64,000 nt of DNA from Varroa destructor (Eukaryota > Arthropoda > Arachnida > Mesostigmata > Varroidae): contig NW_019211454.1 of NCBI RefSeq assembly GCF_002443255.2, forward strand, positions 30,548,061 through 30,612,060, written 5' to 3'. Shown piece after piece: positions 12,020 through 25,690 of this stretch (within the stretch, counting starts at the first letter, position 1; each line of letters opens with the position of its first letter). The notes under the pieces were generated by a model. It saw only the letters and a program-made list of their open reading frames with translations, was not told the DNA's origin and made no database searches. Made by a program: the position numbers and the translations under genes.

Positions 12020-15000
12020 TTCGGGTCAATCAGTGAGTGAATTTGATCCGTCCTATTATTGGACAAATAAACAATTAAGAGTCAGTAGTTCTGAGAAGAT
12101 GTCATTTAAGGATAAGTTTTGTCCTTTTTGACAGTGTTTACTTAAATGATGAGAACGGGATAACTCCGTCTAATGAGTTTACGACCTTCTAAGTTTTGAC
12201 GCATGGCTGTTCTAGTAAGAAGAGTAAGAAGTTAAACTCTTCACTTGTATTGACGTGAGCTTTATGAGCATCTGTGAAGCTTCTGCTTGGGTCTAGTATC
12301 ACTTTGTTTGCGTAAATTGTCGTTTTACGCATGTGAAAACTCTCCAAATTGATTTTTTTTTAGACTGCTGGGCTGCGTCAAAGTTTTTTGTAGGTATCGA
12401 ATTCTGAAGACATGTATTGGAATCCTTTTTGTACGTCAATCTTACAGTTGACTACGGACAAAGGCGTGTCATATGAAGGGTGTGCTTGCGTTAATAAGTA
12501 TCGGCTGATGATATGTTTCATTTGTATAAGAAAGCACAATTGGTTCTGTATATTATTTGGATATTTTAAATATGCTCGTGGACCTTTGTTCACAGGAGGG
12601 AGTAATGGCAGTTCTCTAACCTCGTTAAAGCTTAGAAGGAATTATTTGTGACCTTCATGTAGATCACACAAGCATTGCTTGATGAGGTGGGGCTAAGGTT
12701 CGACTTTTAAGTATTATTAGGCGATGCACGACAGACGGCGAAGTCTGCCTGTCACTTTGCTAACTTTATCATAGCAGTATGGGTCTTCAGCAAAATGAAT
12801 TTGTTTAGTCCAGAACTACTTGCTGGAAAACCATCAGCCCAAAGAAGTTTAATCCTTGACAGCATAGAAATATAAGACAGGTATCGGGAATGATCTACTG
12901 GCATATCAGAGCACAGTGCCCTCGAAAACGATCTTCGGCTGATGTATCGACGCCGACTAGGATTCCAGTTCTGGGGTGTGTCAACATCGTCCAATTACGA
13001 GCTACCAGCCGTGAAGCTTCATTGGGACACCACTCTCGCAGTAGCGTTGATAACACATCGAAAAGCGAGTTTTCGCTAGTCATCGGTAGTAAAGATGTTC
13101 AGGGAATATTGGAAAGGTAAACAGTTCATGCTTATGAGATACACGCCTTGTCAATTCGGGGCATAAGGGGTGTATGCGATGCTCCCGCAACAGGCCAAGT
13201 CAGACGGCATTAAAGATATTTGCAAATTAAAGATATGATATTGCACGGAAGGGGAATTTTGAGTTGAAAAACGTCTTGGCAATTATAATATTTGTCTACA
13301 TATGACACGGTGGATGTTTCGAACAGCCGTCGAACCAACTAACAATCGTTACTTTAAAATGAACAAAAATTCTATTGATCACAAGGTTACCAGCCTGGTG
13401 ACAAACGAAGTGACAAGGTTTGCTCGAAAAAAACATTGCCGACCAATCAAGAGGCTTACGGAAGTTCCTCAAGAAAATTCAGTCTAACTGCGTCATGTTG
13501 AATAGCTTAGACAGCAACGTGAGGTATGAAAACACAGTGGCCGAATGATGACGGCATCTCACTCCGCAACGTTGGCTAAGTGAAATGGCCTGACATAGAT
13601 ATTTGATATTGTGATAAATGGCTTTGGGTCCTTCACGCGCAGCGTAGGATTCAGCAGGACTAGCCTTGCCCAGGCAACAACAACTGTCTGATTCATGCAG
13701 CATGCACGTGTCTAGAAGTGAGCCACGACATGAGCACATAGCCGCGTACAAGGACAAACACATATGAACGAATGGTGCCAGCCTTCATTCTCAATTCATT
13801 ACACTCTAGACTGCTTTAAGGCTCATCACGTTATAATAAAAAATAGAACTGTGGCAAATATTTGGATAAAAATTGGTTCCGGATGCGTTGTGTGAATCCA
13901 CATATTTTGAAAGAAGTTAAATAATAAGTTATTGTCGTAAGAATCAGCAAATTTACGCCAGGATAAAGTCAGTCCTCAGATGCTTCCGCGGGACCAAAAA
14001 ATATCAAAAAAACAACGTTTGTTTTGGCTGTGACGTCAGAATCGGCAGGAAGTAGTCACTTGCCATTATCGAATGGTCTACAATTTTAGAATTATTGGAT
14101 AAGGAAGTGTTTGAGCTTATACTTTATATAAAGACAAAAATAGCTTTAGATTGTAAGTTACATTGTTTTGAGAAACAACAAAAAAGTTATATCAGAATTT
14201 GGACAACATTTAAATGTTCGAGATTGGTTACTTATATAAAAATGTTGAAATAGATGGCGGGACTCTGTCGTTCGAACGATCTCAGTGAGTATGAAGATGC
14301 AAGAAATATTGCTAGAGACTGACCTGGGCAAGACTGACTGCCCACGGGCCAGTTCTTTTTTGGGCGGTGAATCACATGTAATGCGCAAGTATCCTCAAAC
14401 ATAAATACATTCATTTGTAATAAAATATTTACCCAGTAAAGCAGTTTTCGTAAATTAAACAGAACAAAGTGACGTCGAATCATCGTAACAATGTTTCTTT
14501 ATATGTCGGACAGATGACTATAGACAGCGCATGTGAAATTTCGCCCACCAGGTCAATTTGAAGCATGCTTGTTTTAGAAGGGTGCCTTTGCAGCGAGCCT
14601 CTCCACGTAAAGTTCGGTGCACGTCCTTAATTTTTGACCCGTAATATGGCGAACTAGGGGACGGCGAAGACAAAAAGTCAATTCGCGTTGTCATTGATAA
14701 TTTACGACCATCGTCGACGATCCCTTCTTAGTCACAGCCTCATACCCCATCGGGAATTCTTAATACAATGAAACGTGGGAACAAAAGGATCGTCTCACCG
14801 GTGGGTCAACAGCGTGACTGGATAGTACCGTGTTCAGATGGAAATAGGGCAAGGATTGAGATTAAATTTGCACTGCACATATTCCCCCCTGTTAGCTACC
14901 AGAAATCGTCAATTTGTTGAGAAAATCGAAAAAAATGTATATTTTATAGGTGGTTAGCTCATCTCCATTTCGGCCACCCTTTTTAGACTTCTTTTATCCT

Positions 15001-18000
15001 ATTTGTCTCGGTTGGACTGTTGCTATTGAAGCAAAAGAAGCAAGCCACACTGTTGTCATGACATTAGTTCATGTCAACATCAAAAAGCGCGGACTTCATC
15101 CGTTTATGCTAGGCCTATCGAAAACCCTTAACCAATTTATATCTATACATATATATATATATGCATTAGATACGTGGATGCTCTGGAATAAAGACGAGTA
15201 GCAACGCTGTCCCTGCAAGAGAGGTGTTTTTTTTCTTGTTTATAAACCCAATGGGACACGGAAATAGTAACGCTGATAACAGGATCTGTAACGCTGTAGT
15301 ATTCGCCTTTTAGATGCCCAGGTTTGTGTAACGTGCAGCTTTTGCCAACCATCTTTATCTGGGGACTGAGGCTTCTCTCAGATCGTGAAGGAACGAAAGA
15401 AAGAGAGAGAAAGAAAAGGGGTGTTATCTTATAGGCATAGCTTAGGTATTTTCGTTCTACCCACTTTCTCGTCGGTTCGTCCCTCGCCATTCACACACAC
15501 GCACATCCAATACCAGACAACCCAGAACGGTACGTAGCGAAGCAGCCCGTCAGTGAGGCCCCATAAATCTACAGCCTACGCCACTCTCACGCTCACTCAA
15601 TTTCTGCGCTTAACCTTTTGCCGCCTGCGCTGCAGCTTTCTTCTACCAACATCGCCACCAGCACTACCATTGAAAGCTTCTCGTCGTCGCCACCTGCGGA
15701 CCTGCCATCGTGGTCGCTATCAGATCCCCAAAGATACCAACATTCCCCCATTCCCGCATCTACGACGGCGCCTAAACGAATCCCTTTTCACCTTGGCCAC
15801 CACTTGAACCCTGCGCTTCCTACAGGCACAAACACGTAAGATCCTTACCGAAACTTCGCCCTCTGATGTTTCTTCTACACTTCCTAACATTGTCTCGAAG
15901 ATTAATAGCCAATAACTGAATTCGACTATCGGCCACCAGCACTCGTTTCTCCTGGGCGAGAAGATACAATGGCAATGTAGCATGGAAAGCGGATAGCAAC
16001 GCCATTCAGGTCGTACACGTTGGCTACAATAGGCTAGACTGCTGTGAAGTCAAAGGCGACGTCAGTCGATGTGCTGTCTCTTTCTCAACGATTTTTGAGA
16101 GTGTGTAATAGACCTATTTCACCATGGTTTGTTAGGACTATAATGTGAACTATGGTCGTACCTAGTATGGATTCATACCACAAGTTCCGTTTGTATGAGC
16201 TCTAACACGGAATTAAAATTCATGTGGATGAGGTTCGTATCTTCGCTATCTTGGCAAACGGAATGTAGTTAGGTGATATCCTCAGAAGTAGGTAAGTACA
16301 CTTAGAAGTTGACCTTTGGCTTACCTTGTATGTGTAAAATTGGCAGACATTTACACACACAGTAAGTTATTCTGCAAATTCGATTCTTGCAAGTTCTGTA
16401 GGTCGCTTTTGTGTCGAGCAAATTCATAAGTATTTCGCTTATAGCTGCATTAGAATCTGGAATGCCACTGACAGCGTAAAATGCATAAGAGGGTGTGTAG
16501 TTATAAGTTGTATGCTCATTTGCCCTGAGCTGAATTGCACGATATCTAGGTTTTCCTTGTTATAATAGCCTGTTTTGCACGCATCTTTTGTTCTAAGTAT
16601 ACTACATGCCAATTTTGGCGGTTATCACTAAATATGTCGATGATGCATGTTCTATGTCTCTACATTTATTCGTACCTATTTGTAATGCTCTATTTATTTT
16701 AAGCTTATGTATGCTCCCCTACAACAAATACAGTAAGCCATTACTGCTTTCTGGGTTACGTTTTGTAAAAGTAGAGCTTTAATCTTTTAAGAAAATTTTG
16801 TTCTCCTGTCCACATCGTAGCAGATTATGGATCTTACCCCTCCCATGATAACTCCGTAAATTTTGTGGTTTGATATTGCTTCTGATTTCATTGAGGAACG
16901 ACATTCGGCTGGCGGGCAGCCGTGTCATTCTTGTTCAATGATAACTGATTGCCCAACAAATGAAAGAGGGTAAAGATAATCAAAGACCCGTATGAACAAG
17001 AAATCCTGTTTGATTGTCTACTAAGAAATTGCTCGCGGTCGGGAGACTTCATTTATCAATATTCTTAGCTAACATTTTGTAACGACGCTAGCAACTGTTA
17101 TCCGTAGTCTATTATTGGACTAAGTAGATGTAAAGTTAGTACTGCTAGTAGCAGGACGGCTGGATGAGAACGCAATGAAGCAGAGACAGGGGCATTCACA
17201 TGTGAATACCCCCTCGTTCACCCCCGCCCCCACTTCGCAGCTGGGTGTTGCACGTATACCTGCGTTGTGGGCAAACCCATCAAGCCATGAAGTAAGCCAG
17301 CCAGGTGGACTGACAACACAAAACACAACCTAACGTTGCGAGCCCGAGCATTCACCGAAGAGGATCAGTTGAGGCGAGTCACGCGATCATGAACAGGGAA
17401 ATTATGATTTTTGTGGTGCCCAGCTGACTGGTGCTTGGCCGTAAGTGGGACAGAGAACATAAGGAGATGGTTAGGACTCTTCTTTCTACATCGTCTTCTG
17501 CGTACAAGAACATGTCGACTCGTGGAATCGTGGCGGCTTAACGCATTCCGACCTGCAAGGCGATGGGCAGCCGCTTAGCTACTGTCCCGAGACCTCTACA
17601 CAGGTCTAATAGGTCAGACACAACGAACCAACGTTATGTAGCTTCTTACCTAAATGGCTAATGAAATCACGTACTGCATACACTACTCTTCGGACATTAA
17701 GCTTGATTCACTTTTGAGAAACGACGTTATGATCCAGCAATACGTGAATGCGGCCCGTACAAAAGAAACTGAAACTGTTCTGTGGGCATTAATTTGATTT
17801 TACACGTCCTTTTTCGTAAATCGGTGCGCAGTTTAAGCAGTGCAGCAAACCAGAAAAAAATGGACGGTATTGATTAGGACAAACAAACGTGAAAGTTGAC
17901 GGGGCTTAGTCTCAGCGAAATTCCGTCACGCCAAAATCTGATAGCGTTATGACTATAATAATGAGTAGTTTATCTTATCAGCTTTGGTCATTTTAATCGA

Positions 18001-19906
18001 TTTCAATACAAGAAAATTAGAACAGAAAAAAAATAGAATTTGATCAAAGAGTTAACTTGATTTATTATGGATCGATAATGAATGATGACTGAGGCAAGTG
18101 GTTACGGATCGCGGCAAGCTGGGATACTTCTCCATATGTACGTAGTATGCACGAACAGGCATAAGTATGTACTAACTATCTTTGAATGATACGATCTATC
18201 TTTTATTTTACTGGTGAATAAACATACGCAGATATGGGTTTCTGTGGTAAAAAAGCGCCTACTAGCGGTGGCGGTATACTTTGGGGAATGTATGGAGGGA
18301 AATAATTTGAAATCTCTGAAATCAAATAACATGGTAATGAGAGGTGACACCGGGTTTGAGATGGGTTGGTTGTGGGTCGTCACATTAAATATGCGCCACC
18401 TCAACTTTCGCTGACGACTACGACGAGCACGACGACCATCGCTCCCTTTCGGCACCGCGCTTTTCCACCGCTTCTCGAAAGAACTTCGACGCGCTCGGTG
18501 CGCGGTTTCGACAGCCGCTCATTCCCCAGGCCCTTCCTTATCATTGTCGTTCTCCTATAGTTCTCTTGTCGTCATAACGCAACGTTGATAAGAGGATTAA
18601 CGGCAAACCCGGGCGTCCTCGAGGAGCGATGCTTTGGGCACGTCTGGGACTTAGTTGTAATTAATGAGAATTTATATTACGTTGGATTTCCTTTCACCTC
18701 GTCGCGACTATTAAACCCTCTTACTCCCTCTAAACATAAACGATTAATAAGGATGACTCGGTCGCTTACACATTCATGCATGCGTACACACACAGATTTA
18801 CACATATACATATATGCAAGCATACGGTGACAGACGCAATGACAATGCACACAATGTAAGACAGGTCATGGATGGGTACTCCACGTTAAAATTTTCGATA
18901 CGACTGAACCTTAGTACATGTAGTTTGGCGGGAAGAAAATAATACATAAATGCTTTTCTTCAATACAGATTAACAGATGGGTGATTAAAAATAGCAGCAA
19001 TTCTGCCATTTCATTAGTCATATTCAGAGTTTCTTTCGGAATTTTCGAAATTATTCTCCAGCCCACTGCAAACCCAAACGGCATCAAGCAGCGACTCCAA
19101 AATAGCGCTTATATAAATACCTTCATGTTTTCAGGAAATATTGGATTGACGGGTTTGCGCTTTGGGCTTCTAGCTGGAAGACACACGCTCGCTTATATTA
19201 TTGCCCCTTTACATAGTTATATGAATGGCTTGCCGACTTGAAAGTCAACAGAAACGCATTTTTCAGACCAAGAATGCCATCGCTGCGTACCGCTATTGAA
19301 TAGCATTCCCAAATAGAGAGTCGGTGTAGTTGACAATCTGTTCAGCAGATAAAGCCACTGTAATAGTTTTGCAGAGTTAAGGGCTTACAAGCGATATATA
19401 AACCCAGCACTTAGTAAACTACAGATTGAAAAAGCAACGATACGACGAACGATACGTGTTGGAAAAAGCTTCAAGTAGTCTCATTTAGTTCAAGTTTCAA
19501 GCAAAAAGACCGTTTGGTCCATTGATTTCTCATCATCATCATTCTACTAAGAGCGTTGAAAACCTATTGAGCTGGACTGTACCACAAATGTGTTCCTTTG
19601 TCACGATCAGATGCTCAAGAGCAAATTTTTGGCTAGCCATTTTTGGGACCTATTCAACATATCACGCTACTTTAGCATACTTTTGTACTGAATAAAACCA
19701 CCTTATGTAGTCTAAGAATAATTGCTTTGCATTTCACGCCCGCTCATAGACGTTTGGCTCGCTACGCAAAACAACGCGTGTCTACCCCACTTACGAATTT
19801 CGGCCCTATGTTTGGTAGGCAGACGATAACTTTCATGCATGCTGCATCAGGGGGTAACACTCCATGCGCACGAAATAAACGTACGTAAAAGCACTATCAT
19901 ATTTTT
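11601..19906. other. No gene seen; one Ser/Thr/Pro-rich open frame at 15618-15839
   Basis: Mostly AT-rich. At 15480-15840 GC content rises and a plus frame (15618-15839) rich in Ser, Thr and Pro ends right beside a donor-like CACGTAAGA. It might be an exon, but low-complexity composition explains it as well. A smaller GC-richer patch lies at 18390-18560. Confidence 0.5.
11972..12021. repeat. (AT)n followed by a poly-T tract of about 20
   Basis: An alternating AT tract of about 30 bp runs directly into about 20 T. It could be the degenerate tail of a retroposon on the minus strand, but nothing recognisable adjoins it. Confidence 0.95.
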
Positions 19907-19918
19907 CCCTCCCTCCCT

Positions 19919-19964
<46 letters not shown>
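19907..19964. repeat. (CCCT)n(CT)n compound microsatellite
   Basis: CCCT units pass into about 18 CT units and a final CCC. This is a pure polypyrimidine strand of about 58 bp, with mirror symmetry suited to triplex (H-DNA) formation. Confidence 0.97.
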
Positions 19965-20524
19965 TACCTACTGTAACCACGCTGAGGTATGTTATATGCT
20001 AGGTCTACGTGACCGAAATTGGATAACACGCCGTGAAAGGGTCAAGAAAAGCTGTCGGCACACCTACCTGATGCCGCTTGGGTAAAGACTCAATGGGGAT
20101 GGAACAAAGTAGTTGAAGCCGACGTCTAGCTTTCAAACTAACCTCACCGACGACTCGTCTTTGCTGTATACTATTATGTACTAAAAAATCATTTAACCTA
20201 TATCATTTGACAAAAGTCAAACTCTACCAGCGAATCCGCTCGTTATTCACGCGACCAGTCTCTAACTTTAACGTGCCTATTGGACATTCGTCGGCAGTAT
20301 TTTTCCACGGTGAAGCACACATGATGAGGTTCCGTTAAGATCAGCCAGATACGTCTAATGCTTTCGCTACTGCAATCATAGCATAACAGACCCAATTTTC
20401 CAGATTCAATTTGCTTTCATAAATGTCGTCGTGAATGCTTCATCAGTATTATATACAAGCAAATTGTATACATATAAGACATACTACCTACTTATCTGGT
20501 CTGGCAAGGTTTTGATGCTCCAAG

Positions 20525-20547
20525 GTATATATATATATATATATATT
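20525..20547. repeat. (AT)n microsatellite
   Basis: Short alternating TA tract in AT-rich sequence. Confidence 0.9.
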
Positions 20548-23500
20548 TTGTAAGCAATAATTCTGTGGAGTGTCCCCTCGTCGCAACAATACATCTGTTA
20601 ACCAGATCAATTAAGTTGAATTCTATCAGACGATATATCTGATATGCCATAATTCCACAACGGAGTATGTCTGAATCACGTTATTGACATTGTTTCTTAT
20701 CCAGAGAAATGTATCTTACCTTGCTGCTATATTTTTTTAATACAAATATTACATGAATCACTTCGTAATGCGGTGGCCGATGTCTCTCTGGATACTCAGA
20801 CGGATAGTGGACACTTTCGGCTCGTTCTTTATGTGAGTAAATTATTGACTGATCGTTAAAATTAATCCATAGTGCTATAACACTGACTTAGTCACAGAGC
20901 GCAAAAATATACATTTGATGGTGGAGACCTTTGGTGCTCATTGCAGAGCACAAAAACAGCTCCAGCAAATCGGTGATCCGTTATAGAAGAAACGGGCATC
21001 ACTTTTATCGGTTTTTATGTGACACCAGCGTCGGAGTCCAATTATATACGTTTTCATCCGTCAACAATTCGCTCGATGCCCCATTTTCAGCGTATTTATT
21101 CAACAGACAGCACTGTATTATAAAAAGACCTCATTCACTCACAAAATTTGCGAAGTATTGAACCTTTCTGTTGGGGATAAAATACCATGAAGCATCTACC
21201 GAAGCCTTCTAAACAAGGGAGGGCTTGTCACCGTGCAGGAAAGCCAATAAATAGTTTATAACGAAAAAAAACAGATTTTGTTCCATAGACCTGAATTTTT
21301 TAGTTTAGCGCTGTCAAATAACCTTGCTCACGTAACCTCAATGGCTATAACAGCCAACACAAAGCATAGCTTTCTCGTGAACGCTTGCATAGCTCCTAAA
21401 ACATTACTCGCCTACGACCCGACTATATAAATTAACAAAACATGATCAATTATATAATTCTTTTATTATTCCTATCTTTGCCACAAGGTCTTGAAGGATG
21501 GCGCAATGGTAAAGCAGCTGTTGGTTATTCTGACAAACTAAGCTAGGAGCTACTGTTGATGGTACCCTCTTTCTATTTAAGGAAAAAAAATTATTTGGAT
21601 TTTATTACTTGATCATAGGTAAAAAAGTGTCCAAGAAATCACGAGAAATATCATTGTGCTACCCTCGTATTGACCAGCTAACGGAGGGTCTTGGTAGTTT
21701 GATTAAAATATTACCCTATGTTAGGGATTAGAAGTTCTTATAGATTAAAGATGTCATTAAAATTCGAGCGGCAGCAACCAGCCTACAAACATTACAGCTT
21801 TCAAAGTAGGCCTAAAATGAGTACGCAAGGCTATACGTGGGCTGGCTGCGTGATTTGTACTCCAGATAGGTATCAAAAAAACATGCTTTCTTTTGACAAT
21901 CAGCCGTCACTGCAGTAGTCCACGTCGATTTCTAAGTTGGAATTACAGTTTGTTCAAGATCAGCTTTTGCACACCCTATTCAACATTCAGACCTTTCTAT
22001 ACTGACCCATGCAATGCCGTTATTACTACGTAGGATCTCAGTGTCCTTTCTTAGACAGAGATGTTGCCTATTTAGAAGGATACACTTAGCTAGGCATTGA
22101 AGACTAACCATGTTTCATTTAGAGGTGATTCTTTCCTGGGTTGGAAACAGTTGATGCACTATGAGAAATTTATTTTCTTCCAACTGTTATTTGTTAGTGT
22201 AGAGAAAACCCGCGGTCCCTAGTACATCATATTATTTTTACCCCCTAGGAAGAGTCACTTACCTACGGTTGAAGGGGTCATGCTGATCATCTGCTGTTTA
22301 TGGAAATCATCTTCAAATTCTAATCTTCTCTATCGGAGATAGCACGTTCCAACTCGAGGCCCCATCGCCAATATGTACTATTATTATTTTTGATTTTATA
22401 CAAATATAGCAGCACATTTCAATTGAAATAATGTATCTTAGTAAATTACTTTGTACCGTACTCGAGCGCACGAGTCGATTGTCAATTCTGAATTTCAGTG
22501 AAGTTTCATATTAAGACAAGAACAGCCTCCGTTGTAATTACACAGATATGATCAAGCTATATACTCGACTGACTTTCTGAGAGTAGAATTTTTAATGAAT
22601 CCATAGATTAATGCTGTAACAGAGAAGTTGCATGTTTGTTATAGCCTTACAATCAAATGTAAGTGCAAAATCTCAACAAGTTGAGTGAAATTGCAATTGT
22701 ATAGAGCAGTTTTAGTTATATAAACATTGTTTACATTTCGTTTGAAAACATCAATCGCTATTTACCGTACTATCGCAATGTACTACCTACACGTCTTCTC
22801 TTTTTGCTATACTTGTAGACCGATCAAATTAGATCGATTAAACTATTATGGTAGCGCGACCAATAAATCGTCGCATGTGCCCCTCCGTTCGTACTTAAGT
22901 TTTAATATGTCAGGATTGTGGAACCTAACAGGCAGCACTAAAGTGGGCATTTCAACCTAAAAAGCCACCTCACAATAATGTCTAAAACGTATTAGGTTTG
23001 CTGACTGATATGTACTTAACAAGAATGGAGACGACCCGAAAGAACCCCATCAGCATCAACCTCTCTCTGCTATGGTCTTTAGGAAAATCCCACCTACTTA
23101 CCTACCGAACACGGCCCGATTTCCGTTCGCAGCCCATAGTAAAGTCCTTCCACGACGCAGACAAAAGGTGTTCAAAGGAAAGAAGCTTGGTAGTGAGTGA
23201 TTAGAACAGCCAGTTCCATATAGCGATAGCAGGACCCAGCAGTCGCTGCAGTCCTGATTTTCGTTCCATGCTATCAAGATTGATTGGCTTTAGCAGGCAA
23301 AAGAGGCGAAAACGTTAAGGATGGGGCGTAATACCGTTGGACTCCGAGGCCCCAGCTAGTACCGGCTAGGTAGTATGAGCGCCGCTCGGATCGAACATGG
23401 ATGACGGCCGGCGAGCACTTGAATGAACAGCAGACAACAGCGAAGGTAAAGAAAAAGAAGAAGAAGATGACACCTATGGGGTGGCTCTGGTTCGCCGCCC

Positions 23501-23897
23501 TAGAGGGCTCTCGTTCCCGTTCTGATATCTGTGGGGTTACGGATTGTACGAAGAAAGAAAGGCAGAAGGGTCAGGCAATGCCTTTCCATGTCTCTAGGCA
23601 TACATGTCAACTTTAACCGTAATTACGTGCTCTAATCCCTCTTTCTTTCTTTCTGGTAAGCTCTTCAGGTTTGAGATCGAACGATTTAATGCAAGACTTC
23701 ATCGACAGCGCCCAAACTAGGACAACGCACGGGTACCACCAGACGCTATCTGATTTGATGAATATCTTTTTGACACCGGATAGGATCAACTTGTTTCTCT
23801 TCCACTCTTCTGATTTTTCTGCTTTTGCAAATAAGTAGACGATGCTTCATTGAAAGGCCCGAAACTGTTGGAGATCTCAACCCCGGCTTCAATTTCC

Positions 23898-23935
23898 TTC
23901 GTCCCCGCGAAGCATTCGTGCTTCGCGGGGACGAA
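23898..23935. repeat. Perfect 17-bp inverted repeat with TTCG loop
   Basis: Arm 23898-23914 (TTCGTCCCCGCGAAGCA) is exactly complementary to 23919-23935, leaving the four-base loop TTCG. The stem is GC-rich in an AT-rich setting and has no mismatch. No flanking gene explains it; a terminator, miRNA-like hairpin, transposon end or palindromic artefact are all possible. Confidence 0.9.
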
Positions 23936-25454
23936 TTCTCTGTAAGCGATCTATTAAAATTGGCAGATGGATTACGTGTCAGATTAGCATCGAGTCATCC
24001 ATTAACGACATAGCTCGATACAATGCAAGCACTGTTTGGGCTCACTCTGGCAAACAACCTACGTTGCACTAACGTAAGTACGCGGTAGATGCTCTAAACG
24101 GTGGATACGCCCATATTAAAACATAGATATTTTTAGTGTGAAAAGGCTAACGTGGGCTCTAGACGTGTAACAACATAGTGTTCACTAACGAAGGCATCCA
24201 AATATCGTTAAGCCAGCCAAACTAGAGAAGCTGCTTCTTTCCTGGCGTCCTGAAGCTTGTACAGAAAATGCCAGTCTGCCAGCACACCTCCCATTAAATA
24301 GGAAGAGGAATATATTGGACATATTGACTGACATTTGTTAGCGCGCGTCACTGTAATACCTGCAGAAAATGCACCACCACAAAATATACGCCGTCTATAC
24401 TTGCAATTGCGCAAGAATGGCCTAAAAAGCACCTGCCTGAAGATGCGCTACGGTTTCTGCGCAGTTTTCTGACATCAAAACATTGAACTGAACAAATGAA
24501 CACAGATACTGAGTTCAAGCTTAATGAATGCGCATTGATTAATCTTAGTGAACAAAAACTTATATGATGATTGAACCGCATATCTACATTATCTTTAGCG
24601 AGATTTAGCACAGCACTCAGTATTTTGCGTAGTATGATAAACTTCCTAGTATATATACACGTATGTAATACAGATTGGGCATGCGGCATAGATGTCTATT
24701 ATATACATACCCAGCTCTGAATTCTTTACGAGAAGACTCTCCTCTATTACATTTTGGCTATGAGTTTTACTGTAGGATCTCTACGCGTTTCCTACGAAAC
24801 TGGAGACGGGCTCTCGCGGTCAATGACTTCAGCCATTGGTGGGCTGCGAGTCACAAACATTTTACGACGAAGAAGATAACAAAGAGACTAAATGGGTCCC
24901 ACCACCCCACCATACAACAGGGTCTACAGCGAAGCAGATAGACGGAGTTAATCTCGACGTCTTGCCGGACGCTGCTCCTACCTATGGGTGAGGAACTAGA
25001 GCAAATCTTCACTTCTTTATGGGCTAAGATTACAGAGATAACCAAGTGAACAATGCTCCAGAGAGGATATGTTAAAGATCCGTGCTATAGCGTGTAATAA
25101 AATCGTTTCGTTACTCTGATGAACGCCCAGGAAACACAATCCCTAAATCTGTAAATGTTTTATAAGTGGATACGATAAATACATGCAATTTATCGCTCTT
25201 GAACGTAATAATTAATCCGAAGGTCTACAAGGGGACGACATATATGTTATAAAACAGGCTGTTAAATTTCGTAATCATTCGTATAATGACTGTGTATTTA
25301 AATAAGCCTCCTTTGAAACATATAGATTCTAGCAGTTAAGAACAAATTTACAGTATACATTTAAAACTATAATTTCCGACTGCATGTACTTCATATAGTA
25401 AGTAATAAATCTAAGATGACTAAAACCTTGATCGAAAATCAATTTTCCTAAAGT

Positions 25455-25690
25455 GCCACTCCTAGTCTCTATGTGTCGAGCTTTACTTTTAGTATCGCCG
25501 TTAGGAACTCTATCAGACTGCTGCTAGCTTCCAGCAAAGAAAGTGTGTCTATGCCCGTTCTCGAGCCTAGACTACAACTTCTCCACAAGATTAGTTATCC
25601 AGTAGGCTATCACAACAATCGCCTCTAGCATAAGGGACCTTGAACAACCCCTCAGCTTGCTAAGATTGAGACATATTTTTGCAAGTCTTA
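25455..25690 (-). repeat. tRNA-derived SINE-like copy (copy A), diverged
   Basis: Shares with the copy at 28645-28850 an extended similarity. On the plus strand the words CTCTATG(T)GTCGAGCTTTAC, CGCCGTTAGG, CATCAG/TATCAG and GTGTG are followed by CCTAG-like and ACAACTTCT/ACAACGTGT words, in the same order and spacing over about 130 bp. The A-box counterpart (AAGCTGAGGGGTT on minus) is recognisable and the B-box counterpart (GGCTCGAG) is degraded. The divergence implies an old insertion. Confidence 0.65.

Larger units (their letters stand above)
19965..25454. other. No gene seen; hairpin at 23.9 kb
   Basis: AT-rich DNA with a GC-richer patch at about 23000-23560. Apart from the perfect inverted repeat and small microsatellites, nothing is recognised. 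Confidence 0.55.
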
